In this document: in pieces, positions 32,250 through 43,619 of the stretch
Numbering within the stretch: position 1 is the stretch's first letter
Layout of the letters: every line of letters starts with the position of its first letter
NCBI GenBank assembly: GCA_014529385.2
Contig: CM043970.1
Span: 49,106,398 to 49,170,397, forward strand
Length of the DNA: 64,000 nucleotides
DNA from: Adiantum capillus-veneris
Taxonomy: Eukaryota; Streptophyta; Polypodiopsida; Polypodiales; Pteridaceae
Direction of reading: 5' to 3'
Notes under the pieces: model-generated
What the model was told of the DNA's origin: nothing
Database searches by the model: none
Seen by the model: only the letters and a program-made list of their open reading frames with translations
Made by a program: the position numbers and the translations under genes

Positions 32250-33888
32250 GTAACATTTAATGCCCTAGTAACTTGTGTGTAGCGGAAAATAGCATGAACA
32301 TAGTGAGCATTTCATTAGAATAGCTTCCTAATGAGAATAACAAGAGTGCTTGGGTGGAGAGAGCAACAAAAAGGATAACACTTAGTTAGATATCATGAAC
32401 AATACTTCAAAAGAGAGAAAAATTAAGCTATTGACAATATTTGAGGATTGGATTTACATGGAGCCGGGGTCCCCCCTCCAAAAGGCTTTGTATTATGGTT
32501 TCGCCCATCAAGAGAGACATTGTACACTACAATTCTTTGTGCTCCTTCAAGACTAGCTAGTGCAATGAAGATAGAAACTTCATGCACTAAGCAAAACACT
32601 TATCAAACACAACATCAATTCCCTCACAGTCTCAGACCCAAGACCTCACACACCTTCGAATATGGTGAGAGCTAGCGGGGTATGAGAGTAGATTGAGAGG
32701 AAGAAGGAGTATTCTTACGATAAAGATGTACATCTCTTCACATGATCACTCATATTAGCATAGCTTAGCTTAATAATTAGCATGGTAGAGGAGATGAGCA
32801 TGCATTGAAGCTTGGCTCTTGGTTGGATTTGCATCACAAAGCCAAGAGTTGTTGGTGTAGGCCTCCCTTCTCACAAGCTTGGAGTAGGAGATAAGCTTTC
32901 CATTAAAGATTGAGAAGGAGAGAGAGGGTCTTCTTGATCCACCCAGTGATTGTGTGAGTGTGTGTGTGTCAATAATGCCTTGCAAAAATCAGCCCCCCTC
33001 TCTCTCTCTTGGTCGACCCCCCTTGCTAATTACTCATGCTGGACCTCCTCAAGCTTAGCCAATGACAATTAAGAAGCATAAGTGATAGCCTTCTGACATG
33101 TGTCCCCCTTTCCCCTTTTGTGAGAGCTTTAGGTAATTTAATAATTCAACTAAACTCTCATTGGACCCCTTTGCCTCCTGGCCAATAGGAATCAGGCAAG
33201 CCATTGGGCTGCTAAATGCTCATTGGTCCCCTTGGGAGACTGTCCAATAGTATTCTAGAGAGCTTAATTCCCATTGGTTCTTTGATTAAGTGTTTTTAAA
33301 TTAATTAAACTAGATTTACTCTAGCCTAATTCTCATTGGTCCACCTCCAAGGCCATCCAATAGGATTTGAGTACACTTCGTGGGCATCTGGCCTACATGT
33401 GTCCCTCTTTCCCCTTGTGTACAAAGGGAGCTTGTGTGTGTGTGAGAGAGTTTCTCTCTCATCCCCTACTTCTTGGGCTTCGCCCCCTCCTATGTAGGGA
33501 TTGACAAAGACTTTTGGGACACACACAAAGCATCCAATTTTCCCTAATGTTGACCATTGGACACAACCTTTGAATTTTGGAGCCTTAGCATTTTGGAAGT
33601 CTTAATGGGCTGAACCTTAGGGTATTTTAAGCCCATTTTTTCATATAGCTGTTTTGCAAATGCCCCCCCATTTGGATCCCTATTTTCCCTCTTTTGGATC
33701 CCTACTCCGCTAACTTAACCAATATTCTAGCTTTTTCTCCCCTAGCACTTCCCCATATTAAATGATCAGTTTAACATGAGAAAATCATTTAGGAGAATTA
33801 GTATTGATTATTATGACATTACCTCTCTCTTTGAATCATAGTCATCCTCGACTACGGTGTAGAGAAGATAAATCATATTTATGAGTCA
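32250..33888 (-). repeat. 5' LTR of gypsy element G3 (about 1.64 kb)
   Basis: Plus-strand ends TGTAACATTTAATG and TTATGAGTCA. Compared with 25314-26999 it has the short TG run and small indels. Flanking bases do not show a convincing 5-base target duplication. Confidence 0.9.
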
Positions 33889-33939
33889 TCTGCATTATGT
33901 TCATATAGAAATACTTCTAGTTTCTAATACATTTGTTTT

Positions 33940-34383
33940 GCAAATGCAAATGTACAATTTGAGTTGGTAGAACCAACCCTTGATGATTATAAAGACAAAT
34001 CCTTGGTAAAAGTACGGTGTAAAATTGGTGGTGGTTGGCTCTTGCTATGTCCTTCAAGAAGCGACATGGTTGCAATACTCAAGCAACATTTATTGCACTT
34101 CAGAGCCCATTTAAAGGCTATCAAAAAATTGAATGAGCAGTTTATGCATGTCATGTCCGATCTTCCTATCGTCCTTGCAAGAGGAATGTACTTGATGGAA
34201 AACAAGTGATCAGTAATTTTCTCATCTCAACAAAGGCTCCTGAGATAAGCAAGATTTCAAGTGTCGTCAATGAAAATGGTGAGCTGAATTACCCATCAAA
34301 GTTTAGAATGAATACACAGTTTAGATCTTCCGTAATGATGCATTGTGAAGGTGTCGATACTTTGAAATTCTGTTTAGTATAAA
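33940..34383 (+). pseudogene. Unrecognised exon-like coding fragment
   Basis: The frame reads NANVQFELVEPTLDDYKDK, GGGWLLLCPSRSDMVAILKQ and MSDLPIVLARGMYLMENK (to 34209). Shifting by one base, it continues as QVISNFLISTKAPEISKI and GELNYPSKFRMNTQFRSS to a stop at 34383. Composition looks like an ordinary soluble protein rather than a retrotransposon. It could be an exon of a host gene with one frameshift. I do not recognise the family. Confidence 0.4.
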
Positions 34384-34840
34384 TTTTAAATGTCTTTAAT
34401 GAGTACTTATTTGGTCCTTGGGTTTGTATATTCTTCCATCCAATTCTATGATAAATCCATTATCGTTATTGTATTGGGGATATTGGGATGAAATGATAAC
34501 AATCAACAATGAGATAGCCAATGTGAAGCCTTTGCTGCTTGACTTAAAGATTGAAAATGATTAGTAGGGTGAGCATCATACAAAGGGGAAAGTTAGATAT
34601 GTGATGCAAGATTGTATTATAGAAGGTTTCTTTTGACACAAGATGTGCTTGCAGGTATCACGTACAAGACAACCATTTTCTAATCTCACTCGCAACTTAT
34701 GCAAGAGTATCACAAAATGTGATGATTTTTGAATGAGAATCTATAGGGAAAAGGAGGAAAACAATTGCAAAGGTGAAAGAGAAAATGAGCATGGTAGAAG
34801 GCTAGGCTATCTCACTCAAAAGGAGATTCAAAAAGAGCTC
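34384..34840. other. No gene recognised
   Basis: AT-rich, short frames only; could be intron or flank of the preceding fragment. Confidence 0.4.
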
Positions 34841-34934
34841 ACATGTTGCAAGACCACACTACGAGAGACATCCAGAAAGTTGTGGTGATCCACATGTAAG
34901 ATCTCAATACTTTCTGTAAGAGTAAGATCTTTAC

Positions 34935-35460
34935 ATGCGGCAAGTATTGAGAGCTTACAACAGAAGGATGTTTGGAGATTTTGCAACAATGTACTTGAAG
35001 CTCATAGGCTGGGTAAATTTGGAGGCAAGCTTGCTCTATGGAATGTTATGTAAGATGTTGCGCAATATTACGCGCAAAGGTCAAGGCCATAAGTACAAAG
35101 AGACCTCAAAGGACATTTTTGAGATGGTCAAAATGTGGGGTGGACGTAGCTAAATGACTTTTTGATTGATAACCTTTGTGGGCGATCTGTATCAACTACA
35201 AAATTCCAAGAGAGAAAGGACATAAAGTTTTTCCTTGGAGTCCATGAATACATCTTTTAAGATGAAGATGTTGCCAATATTTATGTCCTTGAGAAACAGA
35301 AGCACGGAACATCCTCCAAGGTTCCTTTTATCATCGTCAAGAGTGAAACAGTTCTGAAATGGAATATTAGGTATTTGAGCTTTCTTCTTTATGCTATTGG
35401 TAGAGTGTAGTATACACTCACTCAATATAAGATTAAGATTCAACTTGACATGTTTTCTTC
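34935..35460 (+). pseudogene. Unrecognised ORF shared by both duplicate copies
   Basis: MRQVLRAYNRRMFGDFATMY and ETSKDIFEMVKMWGGRS (to 35153), then after a frame change LNDFLIDNLCGRSVSTTK, KFFLGVHEYIF and SKVPFIIVKSETVLKWNIRY (to about 35400). The second copy is at 40021-40520. Family not recognised; it does not look like retrotransposon pol. Confidence 0.35.
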
Positions 35461-35699
35461 ACATAATACAGATGGAACGCTGCATTAGATCAGCCCTAGC
35501 ATTTTTGCATCACCATCATTATCTAGTGTTTTTCCATAAGATTAGTCCTAGTCTTTTTGCACTAGATCAACCCTAGCGTTTTTGCATCAGCATCATTATC
35601 TAGCGTTTTTGCAGATCATCAACATGGAGCACTCAATATTCAACATTTCATCATTGTAGCATTTGTGCAAGTAATTAAAGCAAGTACTTGCTTTGGCAA

Positions 35700-35960
35700 C
35701 AGAGCAAGGGGGCCCTTTGAGGGTGGTTGGGACCTGACATACGAGTTGTTGAAAATTGATGCGGTGCTTGACACTGATGTGGTCGACGTGTATGCCGAAA
35801 GTAGTTTGCTTCACAATACATAAAGAGTAGTTGAGGAGCTTCTTCAAGGACGCCATATCTTGGAGCGCACTGATTTTGGCATATGCCTAACAGGGGCAAG
35901 GCAAAATAGAAGCCAGATCTACAAAGGTTTGTCAAAAACACAAATGGAGTTTCTTTGCTT
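35700..35960 (+). pseudogene. PPR-module remnant (copy 1)
   Basis: Same reading as at 40748-41059 but with more breaks: LLKIDAVLDTDVVDVYAES aligns with the PPR phrase VVLGTALVDMYAKC. It is a single module and not a gene. Confidence 0.45.
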
Positions 35961-36079
35961 TGAGCTCGGATTGTAAAAACGCAACGGAGGAGGGGTCTCT
36001 TTGGGATTGCAGAGGCCAAATCTGCTTTAGAATAATAGAAGCGAGATCTACAAAGGTCTACTGTAACAGTGTGAAGACT

Positions 36080-36638
36080 TACACCACTCTGTTGCATCAT
36101 ATGTCTAGGGCATAGTTGTACGGCTAGTATGTCTCCGAGCTGGCCACCCATAGTCTAGGTTGCTGGTCCGCGGCCGCGTGGGTTTGGGGCCGGCCACCCC
36201 CCTTTGTCCGGGCGCCCTCATATATTTTCATATTTTATTTTTCTGTTGGGTCGTGAGGATTTTTATCAAGCCTTGTCCTACCTCCTCTTGGGCACCTATT
36301 TTTAGGGCCAGGGGGTTACCCACTTCCATCATTTGGTTGTTGTATTGGGTCTTCTCGCTTTGGTAGTCAGTGGGGGGCTGATCAGTGACATGAAATGTTT
36401 CGGGGTTTCGAGGTTTCTGAAACGTTTCGTTTCGGAGCTTAAAGAAAGCGAAACACAGATTTCGTTTTATATGTATGTTCGTATAATTATACATTGAATA
36501 TACATACAAATTCATCTGTAAAGACATGAAATACCAAAATCTAGATGTGAGACTTGAGTCATGAGTAAACAAGGTAAGTCGGCAACCAGCTGCAACAACG
36601 TGGAGGTAAAGATGAGGGGGCCATGCTGACGTGTAAGG

Positions 36639-36673
<35 letters not shown>

Positions 36674-37003
36674 ATTATTTGATGTGCGTGAGGGTCAAAA
36701 AATCTATAGATTTTTCGAGGCGGCCTTTGTGAATATCTTAAAAAATCCCTGAATAGGTGGTTTGAGGCTGTGTTTTGAGGCTAATTGGTCAAAAGGGGGC
36801 AAAAAAGAAAAAACCTACTTGTTTTGCACGTTCTGTCGAAACGTTTCGGTCGTTTCGCGGTTTCGAGGTTTCAAAGGACTGAAACGAGTTTTTATGTCAC
36901 TATGGATCACCCCCTCTTCCCTAAATCTGCGTTTTGGGTTGTGTTCTGTATCTCTCTCTTCTCTCCTCGCTCACGCTTCTGCACAGGTGCACTCTCACAT
37001 GGT
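36080..37003 (+). repeat. Probable LTR of a plus-strand copia-like element (copy 1)
   Basis: A TATA-like CCTATTTTTAGGG (36295; TATTTATAGGG in copy 2 at 41385) precedes a block ending CTCTCACA/TGGTATCAAAGCTC (about 37000). This is an LTR-end plus primer-binding-site arrangement. The start near 36080 is a guess. It is interrupted by the insertion at 36385-36904. Confidence 0.4.
36385..36904. mobile_element. MITE-like insertion, about 0.52 kb, copy 1 only
   Basis: It begins GTGACATGAAA and ends with the inverse ATGTCACTATG. Copy 2 is uninterrupted at the same place (GGGGGTTGATCACCCC). Subterminal GTTTCG/CGAAAC motifs recur at both ends and a CA microsatellite lies at 36641-36670. GATCA is present on both sides. 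No coding capacity. Confidence 0.65.
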
Positions 37004-38210
37004 ATCAAAGCTCAGACATCACATGGTATCAGCAGCTTCAGGCTCTTGATGATCCACGGCGCATCTCTACATCAGGCTTTCTTCCCAAGTGACCAGATCA
37101 TCTAGCGATCTTTGCGCAAACAATGTGTTGCCATCACCTGGACAACATCCATCGTGAAGGATGTTCAGCCACACGTGCATTTTGTCTTCTCCCCTACATG
37201 TCAGCCATCCCCACCCTCAGCGCCACAAGTAGAGGAGGTTTTCCTCGCCAGAAGTACCCTACTTTCCCTCAGCTTGACACGTTGCTCTTGCGTTTCTTCA
37301 AAAAGGGGAGGGACTTGTGTTTTTGGATAGTTGCTGTGTTTTCTTGCAGCAAGAGGGGAGTGCTAGCTTTTGACACATAAGATCCTGCCTATGACACACG
37401 GCCTTGCATCTGGTGCATTGTCGGTCCGATTCCTCTTCATCTGCTTCAGTTTTCATCCATACTTCCACTGTTGTTTTTCTCTGTTTTCAGCCCTCCGACG
37501 GTTGTGCACACAGATATAAACCCTCCCTACACCCTCTACACGGCTCTTGCCAGAAGCGTAGGAGAACGTCAAAAATAGCTGGAAAGCAGCGTTTTCATCA
37601 CCTTGCTGTTGTGTTTTTGGGTGGATAGCAACCACTTGGCTTGTGTTTTAACAGAGGATGAAGTTACGTCCTACCAAGAAACCATCTGGTGATGGTCCAT
37701 GCAGTCTTGTAGTGACTGTTGTAGTACACGGTATCGGCTTGATCATCTATGGGCGTACGATCCTTGGAATATCTATTCATTCGAGCCATCATTCGGAGGT
37801 TGCACACTCCAGAGGGTGTGGTGACTTGTGGTTTGCTATAGACACACCTATGTACTCATCAGAGGAGTTCACATGAGATATGGCCATGCTCATGGCATAT
37901 GGGATTCCGACATTCCCAGAGAAGTCACCACCATCTTGGGTGGACAGACACTTACCACTTGACCTCGACACGTCAGATCACTTGCTTACATAGGAGCATC
38001 TACATGGACTTAGGGAGAGGATCTTGGATCTCTTCTTGGATAGGTTCATTGCTTGGATCTACATACTGAAGTGGGACTTTAGGGCTTTGGACTCTCTTGG
38101 AAAGTTTACCAGCGAGATGCGGGAGATCATACATTCCATGACTACATCTGGAGTCACCCGGAGCATGGCTTGGATGTTAGTGCAGTTGCTTCTACACTCT
38201 TGATCATTTG
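37004..38210 (+). pseudogene. Unrecognised decayed ORF downstream of the copia-like PBS (copy 1)
   Basis: Phrases such as NIHREGCSATRAFC and PTFPQLDTLLLRFFKKG appear in both copies. Only copy 1 continues into IPTFPEKSPPSWVDRHLPLD and GLRERILDLFLDRFIAWIY. Several stops. Position after an LTR/PBS suggests gag, but no gag motif is recognised. Confidence 0.3.
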
Positions 38211-38439
38211 GATTTCTACCTTCAGAGTTGCTTACTCACCCTTAGTAACCTTATAAGAGACTTATCCCCCGACCTAGGCAGTAGGCCACTCCCATCTCAT
38301 TCACATTGACAGCCACACCGAGTTGTGGTTTGGTGGCATTGTTGGCGTGGATTTTGTTTTAATTGACACCGGAAGATTGGAGGCAATAGATACAAGCAAG
38401 ACGCTGCAGCCACATTGGTCTAGCTTTTCCTCTTATCAT

Positions 38440-38790
38440 AGAATCTTCACAGCAGAGACTACTTAGTCTGGTTGAATCTTCACAGCAGACACTGCTTAGT
38501 CTGGCTTCCCTATTCACATAGGATGATTACGATGCAGACAACTTGGTCTAACTGCACCTCTTCTCAAAGGCCTTTCACAATGCATACTGTTGAGTCTCGT
38601 TTTCCTCTCCTCTTGGATTACCCTACCTACTAACAGGACACCTAGTGGTGGTCCATGTCGTCTATCAATGACTGCGTGCATCTTATGATATCTTCTACAG
38701 TGCAGATTGTTTATTCTGGATTTCCTTGTTTATTCTGGATTTCCTTGTTTTGGAGGATGTTTACGGTGCATATTGCTACATTTGGCCTTC
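38440..38790. repeat. Degenerate short repeats (GCAGAnACTGCTTAGTCTGG type)
   Basis: Variants of CACAGCAGACACTGCTTAGT recur at least five times with drift. Confidence 0.6.
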
Positions 38791-39925
38791 CTACTTTACC
38801 TTTCTCTTTCCTTTCCTGGTGAGCGAGTATCTGTTCCAAAACGAGTATCTCCTCGCTCTCTTCCCCTTCAGGCTGCTCCTCAGGCTCCGTGTCGACTGGC
38901 ACCTCACCCTTGAAATTTTCCAACAGACTCACATGAAAAGCATTGTGAATCTTCCAAGTTTTTGGCAATTTCAATTTGAAGGATACATCATTTTTCTTCT
39001 CTTGAGTCTAGAAAGGGCCATGGTTATTCTTAGATTTGGAAAAAAAAGCCCCTCCTTTCCTTTTCGTTTCCTTCGTGCCTTCTCAAACTATAAGAGCACC
39101 CAATCATCTTCCTTCAGTTGCAAGTCACATCAAATCTTGTCAGCTGCCCTCTTATGCCGTGCTTGAAACTTCTCAAGAGCCTTGTGCACCTTGGCAAAAG
39201 CAGCATCCAAAAATCTTATCCTGGGTCTGGGGAATTCTCTGATCTACCACCAGTTGATTCCCTTTTTCCTTTCTTTCCTTGCGTCCCAGGACCTATGGGT
39301 AGCGTCTTTCACTTCCCCTGTCCATTGGTACGTTAGTCTCAATCTTACGAACCCTAAGACGCATTATCATCCAATCCCCTTTCTCTAGAATTCTTTGATG
39401 AACTTGCATCTAGTTCCCTGATTCATTCTTTTCAATCAAGCAGACTCTTGCCTTGTTGAGGTGGATATTATCGTGTCCGTAACATAAGTCAATGAGCCGG
39501 CATGCGTTCCAAATTGTCCTTAGCATGTTGCATAAGTCATTTAATAGAGACAGACTTCTGGTTCAGACAATAGTCTTGAATATCTTTTGGCAAACCACAA
39601 CAAAACCGCTCAATCTGGTCTTTCAAAGTAATCTTCCGAAAGGAAGATACTGGCAAATAAGTATCCCAAAACCTCTGGCAATAGTCATCCAATGTATCGT
39701 TCTCAGTCAATTTCAAGTTATCCCAAGCCGTGATGACACATGTTGCATATTCATCTGATATCCAAGTTGACGTGAAAATTGTCTTAAATTTTAATCACAT
39801 CGTAGGTGCTTCTTTGTATAACAAGAGAGTAGACTACCATGTCTATACACTTCCTTTCAAGTAAGATGCCGCCTTTAGCACCATGGAATGTGCCGAGAAC
39901 CGTCCTCAAGAGAAGGCGACGTCAA
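38711..39925 (-). pseudogene. Gypsy gag joined directly to integrase C terminus (copy 1)
   Basis: Upper part (39925-39430) is gag, homologous to 43214-42900. At about 39235 the sequence passes into LDAAFAKVHKALEKFQARHK, then LQLKEDDWVLL, and KLPKTWKIHNAFHVSLLENF (about 38970-38915), which is gypsy integrase C terminus. Protease, RT, RNase H and the integrase core are missing between them, so this is an internal-deletion derivative. Confidence 0.7.
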
Positions 39926-40020
39926 AACCACATGTTGCAAAACCACACTACGAGAGACATTCAAAAAGTTGTGGTAATCCACATGTAAGATCTCAATACT
40001 TTCTGGAAGAGTAAGATCTT

Positions 40021-40520
40021 TACGTGAGTCAAGTATTGAGAGATTACAACAAAAGGATGTTTGGAGATTTTGCAACAATGTACTTGAAGCTCATAGGCTA
40101 GGTAAATTTGGAGGCAATCTTACTCTATGGAATGTTATGTAAGATGTTGAGCAATATTATGTGCAAAGGTCAAGGCCATAGGTACAAAGAGACCTCAAAG
40201 GACATTTTTGAGATGGTCAAAATGTGGGGTGGGCGTAGCTAAATGACTTTTTGAGTGAGAACCTTTGTGGGCGATCTGTATCAACTACATAATTCCAAGA
40301 GAGAAAGGCCATAAAGTTTTTCCTTGGAGTCCATGAATACATCTTTTAAGATGTTGCCAATATTTATGTCGGTGAGAAACAGAAGCACGGAGTAGCCTCC
40401 AAGGTTCCTTTTATCATCGTCGAGAATGAAACAGCTGTGAAATGGAATATTAGGTATTTGAGCTTTCTTCTTTATGCTATTGGTAGACTGTAGTATACAC
40501 TCACTCAATATAAGATTAAA
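40021..40520 (+). pseudogene. Copy 2 of the unrecognised shared ORF
   Basis: Counterpart of 34935-35460, with additional stops (for example in the AIGRL block). Confidence 0.3.
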
Positions 40521-40747
40521 ATTCAAATTGACATGTTTTCTTCACATAATACAGATGGAACGCTGCATCAGATCAGCCCTAGCGCTTTTGCGTCAACATC
40601 ATTATCTAGTGTTTTTGCATTAGATCATCCCTAGTCTTTTTGCACTAGATCAACCCTAGCATTTCTGCATGAGCATCATTATCTAGCGTTTTTGTAGATC
40701 ATCAGCATGGAGCACTCAATATTCAACATTTCAGCATTGTAGCATTT

Positions 40748-41059
40748 GTGCAAGTAATTAAAGCAGGTACTTGCTTTGGCAACAGTGCAAGGGGGCCCTT
40801 TGAGGGTGGTTGGGACCTAACATACGAGTTGTTGAAAATTGATGTGGTGCTTGACACTGATGTGGTCGATGTGTATGCCGAATGTAGTCTGCTTCACAAT
40901 GCACAAAGAGTAGTTCAAGAGCTTCTTCAAGGACGCCATATCTTGAAGCGCACTAATTTCAGCATATGCCTAACAGGGGCAAGGCAAAATAGAAGCCATA
41001 TCTACAAAGGTTTGTCAAAAACGCAAATGGAGTTTCTCTACTCTGAGCTCGGATTGTAA
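40748..41059 (+). pseudogene. PPR-module remnant (copy 2)
   Basis: A 103-codon frame containing LLKIDVVLDTDVVDVYAECS and LLHNAQRVVQELLQGR, which aligns with a plant PPR module (VVLGxALVDMYAKC, then AQKVVEELL). Only one module is present and the end is out of register. It is related to the decayed PPR gene at 51690-53295. Confidence 0.5.
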
Positions 41060-41357
41060 AAACGCAATGGAGGAGGGGTCGCTTTGGGATTGCAGAGGCC
41101 AGATCCGCTTTAGAATAATAAAAGCGAGATCTACAAAGGTCTATTGTAACAGTGTTAAGACTTACACCACTCTACTGCTTCACAAGTCTAGGCATACTTG
41201 TACGGCTAGTATGTCTCCGAGTTGGCCACCCATAGTCTACGTTGCTCCTGGTTTGCCGGCCGCTGGGGTTTGGGGTCGGCCACCCATGTCCGAGCGCCCT
41301 CATATATTTCCATAAATCATTTTTATGTTGGGTCGTGAGGATTTTTATCAAGCCTTG

Positions 41358-41640
41358 TCCTACCTCCCCTTGGGCACCTATTTATAGGGCAAAGGGGTAC
41401 CCACTTCCATCATCTAGTTGTTGTATTGGGTCTTGTCGCTTTGGTAGCCAGTGGGGGTTGATCACCCCCTCTTCCCTACATCAGCGTTTTAGGTTGGTTC
41501 CTACCTCCCCTTGGGCACCTATTTATAAATCAGGGGGGTACCCACTTCCATCATCTAGTTGTTGTATTGGGTCTTCTCGCTTTGGTAGTCATTGGGGGTT
41601 GATCACCCCCTCTTCCCTACATCAGCATTTTGGGTTGTGT
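41358..41640. repeat. 140-bp tandem duplication in copy 2 LTR-like block
   Basis: CCTACCTCCCCTTGGGCACC recurs at 41360 and 41501; each unit contains TATTTATA and ends in CTTCCCTACATCAGC. Confidence 0.9.
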
Positions 41641-42156
41641 TCCCAGAGCTCAAGCATCACATGGTATCAGCAGCTTCAGGCTCTCGATGATCCACGGTGC
41701 ATCTCCGCATCAGGTTTTCTTCCCAAGCGATAAGATCAGCTAGCGATCTTTGCACAAACAAGGTGGCGCCATCACCTGGACAACATCCATCGCGAAGGAT
41801 GTTCATCCACACGTGCATTTTGTCTTCTCCCCTACAGGTCAGCCATCCCCACCCTCAGCACCACCAAAGGAGGTTTTTCTCGCCAGAAGTACCCCACTTT
41901 CCCTCAGCTTGATAGGCTGCTCTTGCATTTTTTCAAAAAGGGAGGGAACTTGCGTTTTTGGACAGTTGCTGCTTTTTTTTGCAGCAAGAGGGGAGCGCTA
42001 GCTTTTCACACATAAGATCTTGCCTACGACACACAGTCTTGCATCCGGTGCATTGTCAGTCCGATTCCTCTTCATCTACTTCAGTTTTCAGCCATACTTC
42101 CACTGTTGTTTTTCTCTATTTTCAGTCCTCCGACAGTTGTGCACACAGAGATAAAC

Positions 42157-42301
42157 CATAGTCACAAGGGACACATTCTGGAATGGGGAACGGGGGACAG
42201 GGCTCAAATGAATTTTTAGTGTAAAAAAGAGGACGGGACGGCAAGTGGGGGCGGAAAAGTGGGGATGGGAAGCCCGAAAAAGGGCGTCCCCTATTACTAT
42301 G
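42157..42301. mobile_element. hAT-like MITE, 145 bp, copy 2 only
   Basis: Ends CATAGTCACAAGGGAC and GTCCCCTATTACTATG are imperfect inverted repeats. The flanks are AGATAAAC and AGATAAAA, an 8-base target duplication with one mismatch. Copy 1 has the single site (CAGATATAAACCC). An 8-base duplication points to the hAT superfamily. Confidence 0.75.
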
Positions 42302-42676
42302 AGATAAAACCTCCCTACACCCTTTGCACAGCTCCGTACCTTGCCAGAAGTGTAGGAGAACGTCAAAAATCGTTGGACAACAGCGTTTTCATCACCTAGC
42401 AGTCGTGTTTTTGGGTGGACAGCAACCACTTAGCTTGTGTTTTTCAGGGAGGATGAAGTTCCTCCTGCCAAGACACCATCTAGTGATGGTTTGTGCCGTC
42501 TCTTAGTGACTGCTGCAATACACGAAATCTTTGACATCGGCTTGATCATCTATGGGAGTACAATCCTTGGGAGATCCATTCATTCGAGCCATCATTCGGC
42601 AGTTGCACCCTCCAGAGGGGGTAGTGACTTGTGGTTTTCTATGGACACATCTATGCACTCATTAGAGGAGTTTACA

Positions 42677-43600
42677 CGAGCCTTGTGCACCTTGGCAAAA
42701 GCACTATCCAAAAATCTTATCCTGGGTCTAGAGAATTCTATGATCTACCAGCTGATTCCCTTTTTTCTTTCTTTCCTTGTGCCTTGGGACCGGTGGGTAG
42801 CGTCTTTCGCTTCCCCTGTCCATTGGCACGCCAGTCTCAATCATCGGAACCCTAAGACGCATTATCATCCGATCCCCTTTCTCTAGAATCCTTTGATGAG
42901 CTTGCATCCGGTTCCGTGATTCATTCTTTTCAATTTGGCAGACTCTTGCCTTGTTGAGGTGGATACCATCCTGTCCGTAAAATAATTCAATGAGCCGGCA
43001 TGCGTTCCAAATTGTCCTTAGCATGTTGCATAAGTCTTTGAATAGAGACAAACTTCTGGTTCAGACAATAGTCTTGAATATCTTTTGGCAAACCACAACA
43101 AAACCGCTCAATCTGGTCTTTCAAAGTAATCTTCCGAAACGAAGATACTGGCAAATAAGTATCCAAAAATCTCTGGCAATAGTCATCCAATGTATCATTC
43201 TCAGTGATTTTCAAGTGATCCCAAGCCGTGACGACACCTGTTGCATATTCATCTGATATCCAAGTTGACGTGAAAATTGTCTTAAATTTTAATCACGTCG
43301 CAGGTGCTTCTTTGTGTAACAAGAGAGTAGACCACCATGTCTACACAGTTCCTTTCAAGTAAGATGCCCCCTTTCGCACCTTGGAATGTGCTGAGAACCG
43401 TCTTCCAGAAAAGGCGACGTCAAACTATTGTACAAACTCAAGGGCTCGATGGGTGTCCTTGTAGTCTAAAATCGTGTCAAATTTGATGGCCTGAATCCCT
43501 TCCTTGAACTCCTTGGTTTTCTTGTTGTTGTGGTCATTGTCAAAAGAGGACGAGCTCTGCTCCTCTAAATGGCTAGATGGCCTTCATGTCTGCTAGACTT
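42677..43600 (-). pseudogene. Gypsy gag fragment (G4-type), joined to integrase remnant
   Basis: KKTKEFKEGIQAIKFDTIL (about 43530), HRALEFVQ, then TWWSTLLLHKEAPATWLKF and FTSTWISDEYATGVVTAWDH. In the open frame 43214-42987: LDDYCQRFLDTYLPVSSFRK and DQIERFCCGLPKDIQDYC. This is a retrotransposon gag domain. Upstream it abuts G4 integrase sequence near 43600, the wrong gene order for one element, so a rearrangement joins them. At 42700-42677 only the first codons of the integrase C terminus remain. Confidence 0.72.
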
Positions 43601-43619
43601 TTTTTTCAAAAAAATTTCT

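Larger units (their letters stand above)
34841..39927. repeat. Copy 1 of the 5.1-kb tandem duplication
   Basis: From ACATGTTGCAAGACCACAC to GCGACGTCAAA. It matches 39928-43434 in the same order and orientation. Segments found only here are a 0.52-kb insertion at 36385-36904 and 1.3 kb at 37876-39175. Confidence 0.9.
39928..43434. repeat. Copy 2 of the 5.1-kb tandem duplication
   Basis: Starts at the junction GACGTCAAA/ACCACATGTTGC. It lacks the 1.3-kb segment of copy 1, and instead has a 140-bp tandem duplication (41358-41640) and a 145-bp insertion (42157-42301). Confidence 0.9.

Noticed and set aside
25309-33893. 5-base target duplication for G3
   Set aside because: Flanks GAAAC and TCTGC do not match, so none is claimed.
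36228-36665. 145-residue minus-strand frame
   Set aside because: It spans the MITE-like insertion and CA repeat, and is not conserved in duplicate copy 2.
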